From assembly GCA_023392615.1 (NCBI GenBank), contig JAEVYT010000036.1:248001-312000 (forward strand): 64,000 nucleotides of DNA, in the 5' to 3' direction. The position numbers were made by a program, and so were the translations under genes. Shown here piece after piece: positions 8,266 to 17,423 of the stretch; the stretch's first letter is position 1; each line of letters begins with the position of its first letter. The DNA comes from Bacillota bacterium (lineage in GTDB: Bacteria; Bacillota; Clostridia; Lachnospirales; Lachnospiraceae). The notes under the pieces were generated by a model. The model ran no database searches. It was not told where the DNA came from and saw only the letters and a list, made by a program, of their open reading frames with translations.

Positions 8266-11171
8266 TCTTCCACCACTAATTTTTCTACTATATATCCTTG
8301 CTCTACACATTTGTTGACAATACTCTCATATCCCATAATGTAGGAAGATCCTTTTTCATCTATGATATCAAGTACATCGGCGCAAGCCAAGAGTTTTTCC
8401 TTATTACAGTCTAATATTTCCTGCTTTTCTTTGATTCTATCTTCAGCTCCTACACCTCTTAAGAAATCCATATCACATACCTTTCCCCAATCCTTATTGG
8501 ATTTCAGACTCTCAAAATCCGCAACTGTTCCAATGATAAGCTTCTCTAATTCATCATCTGACTTGCAGAACGTTCTAATATACTCAGAAGTGTTCTTATA
8601 GACTTCGCTACTTCTAATCGAGTCTGGATCTCTATATGAGAAGAAGCTTAAGTTTCCTGCTTTCGTGTATCTTAATCCACTGCCGTATGCGCCTCCTTTC
8701 ACTCGCACTTCATTCCATAGATAATTCAAACCTACAACCTTAGAGAGCACATGGAATACTCCTGATTGAGCGACATTGGCTAATGCAATATTATAACTTT
8801 TCGTTGCATACGAAATTCCTGCTGGAATCTGAAGTACCTGGCTATTATTCTCTAAGTGCCTATCATGCACAATCTGAAAATCCACCTTACGTCCTGCCTC
8901 AAATCTACTAACAAATGCATCAAGTCCCATATAATCATCTGCTGTAAGTCCAATAAGCATTCGTTCCTTACATAAAGTATCCTGTAATATAGGTAATACC
9001 TTTTCTACATATACTCTAGCATTATTACAAGCATCTTTCAGTTGACTCTTTAACCACTTGTAGCAACTAATACCTATCAGTCCCTCATTTACATAGGATT
9101 CTGCACAATTATTAGCCTCCGCTCTCCTCATCGAATAGAGATGTCCCTGCATTATGATATCCTGTAGGAAGTATTGTTCTGTCTGTGTCCAAAGAACCGC
9201 AATTCGATCCGTATCTTCTAATTTTGTATGCCTTAATATCTCCACGATAAGATCTAACGCAATTGAAAGATTTTCTTCAAGTACACTTGCACTTACTTCT
9301 AGATACATCTTACACTGATTAGGTTCATTCATCTTGCTCACCGCTTCAACGTTAAAATCAAGTGCTCCTATATCACGTCTGATTGTACGCTTTAACTCTG
9401 CAACCGAATACTTCTCTGTAGGAAGATTCGTTAATAGATTCGGCAAAAATCCCAATGCTGGCCACAATGCTTCATCTGGATTTCCTATATCAAAATACAT
9501 ATTTAAATATACAATTCCATTCGTCTTAGCCTTATGAAATAGCACTTTGACTCCGTTCTCTATATTCTCCACTGTACTTCGTGGCTCTGGCTCTCTGCTA
9601 ACATCTGCAAGACTAAGCTTTGGTAATGTATTAAGATCTTCTTTTGAATCTACTTTTTGTTGCCATTCATCCAACTTTCTGTTTATTTCAAGAATCGCTT
9701 CTGTTTCTTGCTTCGTCCATGTTCTCTTTATATCATAGAGCTTCTTTTTCTCCCTTTCTGCCTTCTTCTGTCCAATCTCCTTAGAAGGATGCGCCGTAAG
9801 AACTGCCATCTGATCCCAATCACAGAATATCTCCTTAAAGAGATCCTCGAAATAACCATCCTTCAAGGATTTTCTAAGTTTTGCAAATGCTTCACCACAA
9901 ACCATATTCTGAAGTGGATCTCCATTATATAACCAAGCTTCATATGCAGAAGTGACATGCATCAATCCCTTAGGTTCCTTTCCTTCCTTAAGTAAAAATT
10001 CATACTGGTTTATAATTGCTTCCAGTTCAGATTGATCAAGTCCTACCATCATAATGTTCTCTAGTGCCTTTTTAAGTAATCCTAACACTGCGGTTTTATC
10101 TTCAGCACGCATATTGTATATATGACCATAGAGATATGGCTGCTTAATTCCATCAAATACCATAAGTCTAATATCCTGAGCAAGTCCGCTCTGAAGCAAT
10201 TCCCGCTTAAATGGTGCATCATTACTTCCTGCCATATACTGACAAAGAATCTTTGTAGCAAGTACTCTCTTGTAATCATCATAACTGCAAACTATTTTTC
10301 CAAATGCCACCTGTGTCTTATTGCTTTCATCTTCATCCTGTGGAATCTCATACTCAACATCATCTTCCACATTTTCTACAGCTTCTTGAACAGGAAAATC
10401 AAATTCGACCAGCCTGCACTCGTACTTTGAAAGATATTCCCCATCAATAATTGCAAGAGTTGCATCTAAATTCATATCTCCCTCAAGAAAGATTTTGGAG
10501 TTAGATGGGTGATAAAATTCACCATGTGAATTCAAAAACTGCTCATATGTAAGATCTGTAATATCCTCAGGATCTCCACCAGCCACATACCTATACGTAT
10601 TATCCGGGAAAATCATCTCCTGTAACTTCTTTAAAACGACCTCCTGTGATGAGGAGAATACTCCCTTCATCTCATTAAGAACAACTCCCTTATATTCAAG
10701 ATCTGCATTCTCATCTCTTAATTCATAATGGCATCCTTCCTGATAGAATATGTTAGGATTGTTATAGATAGCCGGTGCAAACACTGAATCTAAATAAACC
10801 TTCATAAGATTTTGAAAATCTTTTTCATTACAACTAGATACTGGATAGATGGTCTTATCAGGGTATGTCATTGCATTAAGAAATGTCTTTAGCGAACCCT
10901 TCAGTAGTTCAACAAATGGTTCTTTTGTCGTATACTTTTTCGAACCATTCAATACAGAATGCTCCAATATATGGAATACTCCCGTATTATCTGTTGGTAT
11001 TGTCTTGAATCCTATACAGAAAAACTTGTTATTCTCTTTGTTATCCAACCATATTAATTGCGCCTTCGTCTTCAAATGCTCCATTTCATAAAAATCTCCC
11101 TGAAGCTCATTTACGTGACGTACTCTTTTTACTATAAATCCGTGTAATTGATCATTAACGTTATATTTCAT
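8262..11171 (-). CDS. M16C family zinc metallopeptidase (presequence-protease/insulinase type)
   Basis: The protein has 969 residues, full length for the single-chain M16C group (PreP/Cym1-like): two catalytic-type halves joined by a hinge. The inverted zinc motif HILEH lies near residue 67, with the downstream Glu ligand expected in the VVLNEMKGVFSS region near 170. The C-terminal half has the substrate-binding Arg/Tyr stretch RVKGGAYGSGLRY near 845. Members degrade short unstructured peptides in a closed chamber; no signal peptide is seen, so it is probably cytoplasmic. GGAGG lies eight bases before the chosen ATG. The stop overlaps the desulfidase start, giving translational coupling. Two hairpins in the leader may separate or attenuate transcription from the yitT-like gene upstream. 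Confidence 0.93.
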   Translation of the reverse strand: MKYNVNDQLHGFIVKRVRHVNELQGDFYEMEHLKTKAQLIWLDNKENNKFFCIGFKTIPTDNTGVFHILEHSVLNGSKKYTTKEPFVELLKGSLKTFLNAMTYPDKTIYPVSSCNEKDFQNLMKVYLDSVFAPAIYNNPNIFYQEGCHYELRDENADLEYKGVVLNEMKGVFSSSQEVVLKKLQEMIFPDNTYRYVAGGDPEDITDLTYEQFLNSHGEFYHPSNSKIFLEGDMNLDATLAIIDGEYLSKYECRLVEFDFPVQEAVENVEDDVEYEIPQDEDESNKTQVAFGKIVCSYDDYKRVLATKILCQYMAGSNDAPFKRELLQSGLAQDIRLMVFDGIKQPYLYGHIYNMRAEDKTAVLGLLKKALENIMMVGLDQSELEAIINQYEFLLKEGKEPKGLMHVTSAYEAWLYNGDPLQNMVCGEAFAKLRKSLKDGYFEDLFKEIFCDWDQMAVLTAHPSKEIGQKKAEREKKKLYDIKRTWTKQETEAILEINRKLDEWQQKVDSKEDLNTLPKLSLADVSREPEPRSTVENIENGVKVLFHKAKTNGIVYLNMYFDIGNPDEALWPALGFLPNLLTNLPTEKYSVAELKRTIRRDIGALDFNVEAVSKMNEPNQCKMYLEVSASVLEENLSIALDLIVEILRHTKLEDTDRIAVLWTQTEQYFLQDIIMQGHLYSMRRAEANNCAESYVNEGLIGISCYKWLKSQLKDACNNARVYVEKVLPILQDTLCKERMLIGLTADDYMGLDAFVSRFEAGRKVDFQIVHDRHLENNSQVLQIPAGISYATKSYNIALANVAQSGVFHVLSKVVGLNYLWNEVRVKGGAYGSGLRYTKAGNLSFFSYRDPDSIRSSEVYKNTSEYIRTFCKSDDELEKLIIGTVADFESLKSNKDWGKVCDMDFLRGVGAEDRIKEKQEILDCNKEKLLACADVLDIIDEKGSSYIMGYESIVNKCVEQGYIVEKLVVEE

Positions 11172-11208
11172 ATTTACCTCCATTCCTGCGCACGCTTTTT
11201 GCGTATAA

Positions 11209-11244
11209 AAAGTTTGAGCCGAGGATTACGCAGGCACAAACTTT
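11209..11244 (-). terminator. hairpin with T run in the M16 peptidase leader
   Basis: Twelve-base arms (AAAGTTTGAGCC / GGCACAAACTTT on the plus strand) pair with one mismatch around a 12-base loop. On the minus strand the stem runs straight into five T residues. It could end transcripts from the yitT-like gene or attenuate read-through into the peptidase operon. No T-box or other known riboswitch motif was found around it. Confidence 0.6.
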
Positions 11245-11246
11245 GG

Positions 11247-11270
11247 GAGTGAAAGATTTATCTTTCACTC
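11247..11270. repeat. perfect 11-bp inverted repeat beside the leader terminator
   Basis: GAGTGAAAGAT and its exact complement are separated by two bases and lie two bases from the preceding hairpin. On the plus strand it is followed by TTTTCT, on the minus strand by no T run. It could be a protein-binding operator or a second RNA hairpin that interacts with its neighbour. Confidence 0.55.
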
Positions 11271-11334
11271 TTTTCTCCATTCTGTAACTTTTTTTCATTT
11301 GCGTATTGTGAATGTACACACATAATAATTTAAT

Positions 11335-12246
11335 TTATTCTCTCACTTCACTCGTATTAACTAATATCTGTGAAGCTGGTATCATGTCCCTGCGTTCTAA
11401 AGTAAATCCCTGTCCACGCACCTCTTTAATCTGGTTGACAGTAATAAATGCTCCCTGGTCAATGGAAAGTATCTTCTTCTGAATGCCATAAAGTTTACGC
11501 GGCTGTACAACACATAACACCCCCAACTGATCTTCTCCCCGGCATCCTGTCTGAATATTTATCATGGTCACTCCTGCACGCAGCTCCGTCAAAATACATG
11601 TTCGTATCTGTTCATAGTGATCAGAAATCACCATAATCTGCATCTGTGACTGTCCAATCACCATAACCTTGTTAAGCACAGTCGTTTCCACCGCTGTATA
11701 TATAAGTCCATATAAAACCATCTCAATGCCAGAAACGAATACCTGACTGAAAATAATCGTGAAATCTGTCACCAGAACAAAATATGAAATTGGATAACGA
11801 AACCATTTATGTAACGATAAACATATGATATCTGTTCCACCCGTAGAAGCCCCCACTCGCATTAGTAATCCAACAGAAGCTCCAACTCCTGCTCCAGCAA
11901 TTATTGATGCAAGCAAAATATTCTGGGTCATGTCATTCACATAAGGAACATATCTAAGCATACTAAAAAATAATGGAAAAAGGATAGAACTTGCAATACT
12001 TGTTACGACCATTTTTTTGCCAAGAACGATCCAGCCAAGAATTAAAATAACGATATTGACTGGTAGCACGAACCATTCTGCTGGAATATGAAATCCTCTC
12101 TCAACGGCTAAACCAAGTCCAGATATTCCACCGATCACAATTCCATGTGATGAAACAAATGAAAATATACAGAATGCAAACATAAAGTTTCCTAAGAGGA
12201 TAAAAAAAGTGTTTTTCATTAGCTCTAATGCCTTTTTCTTTTTCAT
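11335..12246 (-). CDS. YitT family membrane protein
   Basis: The protein has 303 residues. Five to six hydrophobic segments occupy residues ~10-190, with the family's glycine-rich GIVIGGISGLGLAVERG near residue 35 and GASTGGTDIICL near 130. A soluble C-terminal domain of about 85 residues (DUF2179 type) follows, including AGVTMINIQTGCRGEDQ and VVQPRKLYGIQK. The family is widespread in Firmicutes and suspected to be a transporter, but its substrate is not established. An AAAGGATG site lies a little far (about 12 bases) from the ATG. It is divergent from pcp, so the 286-base spacer between them should hold both promoters. Beyond one isolated TATAAT near 12455 I could not define them. Confidence 0.88.
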   Translation of the reverse strand: MKKKKALELMKNTFFILLGNFMFAFCIFSFVSSHGIVIGGISGLGLAVERGFHIPAEWFVLPVNIVILILGWIVLGKKMVVTSIASSILFPLFFSMLRYVPYVNDMTQNILLASIIAGAGVGASVGLLMRVGASTGGTDIICLSLHKWFRYPISYFVLVTDFTIIFSQVFVSGIEMVLYGLIYTAVETTVLNKVMVIGQSQMQIMVISDHYEQIRTCILTELRAGVTMINIQTGCRGEDQLGVLCVVQPRKLYGIQKKILSIDQGAFITVNQIKEVRGQGFTLERRDMIPASQILVNTSEVRE

Positions 12247-12532
12247 AGAACAAAATTCATCCTTTCTAATTTAGTCTACTGGGTTATCACACTAATCCTT
12301 GAAAAATTATTGTTTTTTAGTTTACATCTATTTATTTTATATATCAATTGCAGATGCTTATCGTATCAATTACCGTGTTTATCTAATCAAAATAAAGGTT
12401 TATATTAAAAGCATTCAATTATTCGTGTAAATATTACATTGGAATTTTCAAGTATAATCTGATATATTGGTAATCAGTTATTGTAAGAAGTCCGCTGCAA
12501 TATAGCAAATGATCCGAAAAGGAGAAAATTAG

Positions 12533-13177
12533 ATGAAATTATTGCTTACAGCTTTTGAGCCGTTTGGAGGAGAATCTATTAACCCTGCTCTTGAAGCCGT
12601 CAATCTGGTTCCAATCAGAATAAACGATATGGAAATTGTCAAAATTAAAGTTCCAACTGTCTTTGGGAAATCCATTTCTGTTGTTACAGAATCAATAAAA
12701 AGTGAGCAGCCTGATGCAGTTTTATGTATCGGACAAGCTGGCGGTCGTTTTGGGCTTACACCAGAACGTGTCGCAATCAATATAGATGACGCAATCATTA
12801 TAGATAATGAGAATAACCAACCCATTGATTTACCAATCTATAAAGATGGTGCCCCTGCCTATTTTTCTACACTGCCAATTAAAGCAATGGTTCAAAACAT
12901 CCGTGAGGCAGGAATCCCAGCAAGTGTCTCTAATACAGCCGGCACTTATGTCTGCAACCACTTAATGTACGGTGTTCTCCACTTTTTATCAATTAATCAA
13001 TCCAACATACGTGGTGGTTTTATGCATGTACCTTTCGTCACTAGTCAAGTGGTAAACCGTCCCACGCAAGCCCCATCACTTAGCTCTGAAGAAATTGCAC
13101 TTGGTATTGAAGCTGCCATTATTGCCATTAATGATAACGAATACGATCTAGCAATTGCCGAAGGAAGTATTCACTAA
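12533..13177 (+). CDS. pcp: pyroglutamyl-peptidase I (pyrrolidone-carboxylate peptidase)
   Basis: The protein has 214 residues, the family's normal length. It is a cytoplasmic cysteine peptidase that removes N-terminal pyroglutamate. The start LLLTAFEPFGGESINPA is typical. The catalytic triad is visible as Glu in LTPERVAIN near residue 78, Cys in GTYVCNHLMY near 141 and His in GGFMHVPFV near 165. An AAGGAG site stands 9 bases before the ATG. It appears to be a single-gene transcript, divergent from the yitT-like gene, and no clear terminator follows it. The downstream spacer carries integrative-element debris. Confidence 0.96.
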   Translation: MKLLLTAFEPFGGESINPALEAVNLVPIRINDMEIVKIKVPTVFGKSISVVTESIKSEQPDAVLCIGQAGGRFGLTPERVAINIDDAIIIDNENNQPIDLPIYKDGAPAYFSTLPIKAMVQNIREAGIPASVSNTAGTYVCNHLMYGVLHFLSINQSNIRGGFMHVPFVTSQVVNRPTQAPSLSSEEIALGIEAAIIAINDNEYDLAIAEGSIH

Positions 13178-13223
13178 AATGAGATAAAGTAGGAAGCTAA
13201 CCATTAGTTGATTAATCACCTCC

Positions 13224-13481
13224 TTAAGCCAGATATCCCCATTCCCATATTAAGCTTTCAAAACTGTTTTCCATATATTCAAATTTTTGTAATAATATTA
13301 TATCTGTCGCTACATCCGTCCCTGCATTATCCCGGAAAGCTGTATTAATAAGTCGTATAGCACCAATTAATTCTGCTCGCTCTGCAAGATATTTTCTTAC
13401 GAAGGAATTCTCCATGCTGTAACTGAATATGAAAGTTTCTGTGGAAAGATTCGCTTTCGTTAGAAACTTTGGTATCGCCAC
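13224..13481 (-). pseudogene. eroded fragment of an integrative-element DNA methylase/helicase protein
   Basis: An 85-codon stretch contains SFVRKYLAERAELIGAI, then NTAFRDNAG and TDVATDIILLQK. This matches the conserved methyltransferase core of the very large SNF2-helicase/N6-adenine methylase proteins found on conjugative elements of Firmicutes, which normally exceed 1000 residues. Everything upstream and downstream of about 60 residues is lost, and sequence before it continues only in another frame, so it is a relic. No SD site is evident. It marks a former element insertion beside the lysS 3' end. Confidence 0.6.
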
Positions 13482-13614
13482 CGTTGTTGAATATAGAATA
13501 CCTTATTCTCATTGATTTGAATATTTCACCACATGGTGGAAATAAAGTCATTTCTACCACCACATGGTAATTTGGGTATATATTGTTTCATTAAATATGA
13601 ATATGACTATAACG

Positions 13615-13660
13615 CGAAAAAGGACACCTTCAAAATTTTACTTTTGAAAAGTGTCCTTAA
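13615..13660 (-). terminator. hairpin terminator downstream of lysS
   Basis: Arms AAGGACAC and GTGTCCTT enclose an inner CAAAA/TTTTG stem. On the minus strand the stem is followed by five T residues. It lies about 140 bases beyond the lysS stop and is probably the end of the greA-lysS transcript, although the distance is unusually long. Confidence 0.65.
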
Positions 13661-13800
13661 AGTGCAAAATATTAATTTAGAATTTTCAGTTCAAATTCTC
13701 ATTATTCGGTATCATCAATTACTATACCATAAGAATTTGTTGTCATTTTGTTGTCATGATCTGATAACAAACCCGCAACTCCTTGATTTTACTGGCATTT

Positions 13801-15288
13801 TTATTCTTTTGTCTTCATAGTCGGGAATAACAATACGTCCCTAATCGCAGCTGAATCGGTTAACAGCATAACCAAACGGTCTATACCAATACCGATACCG
13901 CCTGTTGGAGGCATACCATATTCGAGTGCGGTTAAGAAGTCCTCATCTAATTCGTTAGCTTCATCATCACCAGCGGCACGAAGTGCTTCCTGTGCTTCAA
14001 AACGACCTCTTTGATCTAATGGATCATTTAATTCAGAGAATGCATTTGCCATCTCACGCTTTGTGATAAAGAGTTCAAAACGCTCTGTATAATCAGGATC
14101 TGAAGGCTTTCTACTTGCAAGTGGTGATATTTCAACCGGGTGATCCATAATAAATGTAGGCTGTACCAAATGTTCCTCAACAAATTCTTCAAAGAACAGA
14201 TTGATGATATCGCCTCTCTTATGACGAGCCTCGAATTCAATATGATGTTCCTTTGCAAGTGCTTTTGCTGCAGCTTCATCTGCAACCTGGTCAAAATCGA
14301 TATTAGCGTACTTTTTGATTGCTTCAACCATAGTTAAACGTTCAAACGGTTTTGCTAAATCTATCTCAACTCCATCATAGCTTATGGTTGTGGTACCAAG
14401 CACCTTTGTAGCAACGGTTTTAAATAATTCTTCTACCAAATCCATCATGCCATAATAATCTGTATATGCCTGATACAACTCTAAAAGAGTAAACTCAGGG
14501 TTATGTCTTACGGATAAACCTTCATTACGAAATACTCTGCCGATTTCATAAACACGTTCTAAGCCACCAACAATCAGACGCTTTAAGTATAATTCCAAAG
14601 AAATTCTAAGGTGAATATCTTGATCCAAGGCGTTGTGATGTGTGAAGAATGGTCTTGCTGCAGCACCGCCGGCGTTCGGAACTAAAACCGGTGTTTCCAC
14701 TTCAATGAATTCTTTACCATCCAGATAATTACGAATCTCACGAATAATCTGAGAACGTTTTACGAAAGTGTCTCTTACCTCAGTATTCACAATTAAATCA
14801 ATATAACGCTGTCTGTATCTGGTGTCGGTATCCTTCAGTCCATGGAATTTCTCAGGTAAAATCTGAAGACTCTTCGTTAACAGAACTACTTTAGTCGCTT
14901 TAATTGAAATCTCTCCGGAATGAGTTTTGAATACTTCTCCCTCAATTCCTACGATATCGCCGATGTCATATTTTTTGAACTCTTTATAAGGTTCTTCTCC
15001 GACTTCGTCTCTCTTAACATATGCCTGGATATTACCGCTAATATCATTGATATTACAAAAGGATGCTTTACCCATTACACGTTTGGACATAACACGTCCT
15101 GCAATGGATACAGGTTTCCCTTCCATCTCTTCAAAGTTATTAACGATATCCTTCGTATGATAGGTTACGTCATACTTCATAATCTGGAAAGGATCCTTTC
15201 CATTCTCCTGAAGATCAGCTAACTTCGCTCTTTTTACCTTTAATAATTCATTAATGTCCTGTTCAGCTTGAACTCTTTCATCAGCCAT
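13801..15288 (-). CDS. lysS: lysyl-tRNA synthetase, class II
   Basis: The protein has 495 residues, normal for bacterial LysRS. It charges tRNA-Lys with lysine in the cytoplasm. An N-terminal OB-fold anticodon-binding domain (residues ~50-150, with VSIAGRVMSKRVMGKASF) is followed by the class II core: motif 2 in RVFRNEGLSVRHNPEF near residue 255 and motif 3 in GIGIGIDRLVMLLTDS near 475. The start is the ATG with GAGGTGA eight bases upstream; an ATG three codons earlier has no site. greA lies 48 bases upstream on the same strand, forming a greA-lysS pair, and lysA is the next gene before that. Confidence 0.97.
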   Translation of the reverse strand: MADERVQAEQDINELLKVKRAKLADLQENGKDPFQIMKYDVTYHTKDIVNNFEEMEGKPVSIAGRVMSKRVMGKASFCNINDISGNIQAYVKRDEVGEEPYKEFKKYDIGDIVGIEGEVFKTHSGEISIKATKVVLLTKSLQILPEKFHGLKDTDTRYRQRYIDLIVNTEVRDTFVKRSQIIREIRNYLDGKEFIEVETPVLVPNAGGAAARPFFTHHNALDQDIHLRISLELYLKRLIVGGLERVYEIGRVFRNEGLSVRHNPEFTLLELYQAYTDYYGMMDLVEELFKTVATKVLGTTTISYDGVEIDLAKPFERLTMVEAIKKYANIDFDQVADEAAAKALAKEHHIEFEARHKRGDIINLFFEEFVEEHLVQPTFIMDHPVEISPLASRKPSDPDYTERFELFITKREMANAFSELNDPLDQRGRFEAQEALRAAGDDEANELDEDFLTALEYGMPPTGGIGIGIDRLVMLLTDSAAIRDVLLFPTMKTKE

Positions 15289-15336
15289 GTATCTCACCTC
15301 TAACGCAGTAAACTTTTTCTGCTTACCAATATTTTA

Positions 15337-15819
15337 TTAATTCGATTTCTGGATCTCGAGAATCTTGTACTGCATTATACCTGAATGGGTCTCTACGTCA
15401 ACAACATCTCCGACCTTCTTACCAATCAACTGACTTCCCAAAGGAGATTCATTGGAGATTTTGCCTCTTAAGCTGTTTGCTTCTGTAGATCCTACCAGCT
15501 TATATTCCAGTTCTTCATCATATTCCATATCCAAAATTCTTACTTTGCAACCAATATTTATTGCATTTACATCAACTTCATCTTCGACTACAACTTCTGC
15601 ATTTTTAAGAATCTTTTCGATTTCTTCAATTCTTGCCTCAATGTCTCTTTGCTCGTCTTTCGCGGCATCATATTCAGCGTTCTCAGAAAGATCCCCCTGC
15701 TCTCTGGCTTCTTTAATCTTTTGAGCTACTTCTTTTCTTTGATTCACTTTCAGATCATGAAGCTCAGCTTCGAGTTGTCGTAATCCCTCATAAGTCAATA
15801 TGTTTTTCTTTTCTACCAT
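15337..15819 (-). CDS. greA: transcription elongation factor GreA
   Basis: The protein has 160 residues, exactly the family length. GreA enters the RNA polymerase secondary channel and stimulates cleavage of backtracked RNA. The N-terminal coiled-coil hairpin has LTYEGLRQLEAELHDLK and the acidic tip in GDLSENAEYDAAKDEQ near residue 45. The C-terminal FKBP-like domain ends with SPLGSQLIGKKVGDVV. An in-frame ATG six codons upstream would add an atypical extension; the chosen ATG has GGAGG and AAGGG sites upstream, though at slightly long spacing. It is the first gene of the greA-lysS unit. Confidence 0.96.
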   Translation of the reverse strand: MVEKKNILTYEGLRQLEAELHDLKVNQRKEVAQKIKEAREQGDLSENAEYDAAKDEQRDIEARIEEIEKILKNAEVVVEDEVDVNAINIGCKVRILDMEYDEELEYKLVGSTEANSLRGKISNESPLGSQLIGKKVGDVVDVETHSGIMQYKILEIQKSN

Positions 15820-16047
15820 AAAACACCCTTCCTCCATATTGCTTTTTATACTACATACAATACATTCAAAGTATTATATCGTATCAATTGTATCTTGTCA
15901 ACATGATTAAAGTTGTTAAAAATCCAGCTATTAATCTGCTCAAAAGTTACATTATATCTTATCTATAAACCCATTAAAATATTCTACCCAATTGTGAATA
16001 ATCTACATTTGATTTACATCGTATTTTCATTAATTTTACAATCAATG

Positions 16048-17310
16048 TCATTGAGCATCTTTTAGAATATCACTAAAATCAAATGTAGCGAAATAATCCT
16101 TTGGTGTTTCCGCTCTACGAATTAACTCTACTGAACCATCTTCCTTTAATAAAAGTTCTGCTGATTTCAATTTGCCGTTATAATTATAACCCATTGCAAA
16201 TCCATGAGCACCGGTATCGTGAATAACAATCAAATCTCCGATATCTATCTTGGGTAACATACGATCAATCGCAAATTTATCATTATTCTCACATAAGGAA
16301 CCGGTAATATCATATTTGTGATCACATGGAGCATTCTCTTTCCCCATGACGGTAATGTGATGGTATGCACCATACATAGCCGGTCTCATTAAGTTTACTG
16401 CGCACGCATCCAAACCGATGTATTCTTTGTATATATGTTTTTCATGAATTGCAGTTGCCACCAGATGACCGAAAGGTGCCAACATGAAGCGTCCAAGCTC
16501 CGTATAGATTGCAACATCCCCCATTCCGGCAGGTACAAGAACTCGTTCGAACTCTTTTCTTACACCCTCACCGATTTTCATAATATCATTTTTCTCTGTA
16601 TCCGGTTTATACGGAATTCCAACGCCACCGGATAAGTTGATGAATTTAATCTCAACACCTGTTAAGTCTCTAACCTCAACAGCCAGTTCAAATAATATGC
16701 CTGCTAATGTAGGATAATATTCCTCCGTTCCAGTATTACTTGCTAAAAATGAGTGAATACCGAAATATTTTGCACCTTTTGCCTTCAATCTTTTAAAGCC
16801 ATCAATTAATTGTTCCTTGGTCAATCCGTACTTAGCATCACCCGGATTATCCATAATTCCATTTGATGTTTTAAATACACCACCCGGATTATAACGACAG
16901 CTGATTGTCTCCGGAATTCCTGCTACTTTCTCAAGGAAATCAATGTGAGTGTAATCATCTAGGTTGATATAAGCATTCAATTCTTTCGCTTTAATAAATT
17001 CTTCCGGAGGGGTGGCATTCGAGGAGAACATGATACCATCGCCGGAATAACCAAGTGCTTCTGACAACATAAGCTCTGTCAGAGAGGAGCAGTCCACACC
17101 ACAGCCCTCTTCTTTTAAGATATTAATGATATAAGGATTTGGTGTAGCTTTCACCGCAAAATATTCCTTAAATCCTTTGTTCCAGGAAAATGCTTCATAA
17201 AGCTTTCTTGCATTCTCACGGATGCCCTTTTCGTCATAGATATGAAAAGGGGTCGGATATTTCTTTGTTATTTCAAGTAATTGTTCCTGCGTTACAAATG
17301 GTGTCTTCAT
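16048..17310 (-). CDS. lysA: diaminopimelate decarboxylase
   Basis: The protein has 420 residues. It is a PLP enzyme of the alanine-racemase-fold decarboxylases that forms L-lysine from meso-diaminopimelate. The PLP lysine is in YFAVKATPNP near residue 53, the glycine-rich phosphate loop in INLSGGVGIPY near 235, and the active-site Cys from the partner subunit in GSLCENNDKF near 340. A consensus AGGAGG site precedes the ATG. The greA-lysS pair follows on the same strand, placing lysine synthesis and lysine charging together, though a 230-base spacer separates them. Related carboxynorspermidine or ornithine decarboxylases are possible but fit the motifs less well. Confidence 0.9.
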   Translation of the reverse strand: MKTPFVTQEQLLEITKKYPTPFHIYDEKGIRENARKLYEAFSWNKGFKEYFAVKATPNPYIINILKEEGCGVDCSSLTELMLSEALGYSGDGIMFSSNATPPEEFIKAKELNAYINLDDYTHIDFLEKVAGIPETISCRYNPGGVFKTSNGIMDNPGDAKYGLTKEQLIDGFKRLKAKGAKYFGIHSFLASNTGTEEYYPTLAGILFELAVEVRDLTGVEIKFINLSGGVGIPYKPDTEKNDIMKIGEGVRKEFERVLVPAGMGDVAIYTELGRFMLAPFGHLVATAIHEKHIYKEYIGLDACAVNLMRPAMYGAYHHITVMGKENAPCDHKYDITGSLCENNDKFAIDRMLPKIDIGDLIVIHDTGAHGFAMGYNYNGKLKSAELLLKEDGSVELIRRAETPKDYFATFDFSDILKDAQ

Positions 17311-17423
17311 ATGAATCCTCCTTATTTTATAAGAATTTTATATCATGATAGATTTATATACGTTCTATCCCATTTACATAAAGATGTGGCATATCGATAT
17401 TTTATAAATTAATAACAACAATA

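Noticed and set aside
13345..13563. 72-codon minus-strand frame beside the methylase relic
   Set aside because: It overlaps the relic in another frame, has no SD and no recognisable motif. It may hold a few frameshifted codons of the same relic, but this cannot be shown.
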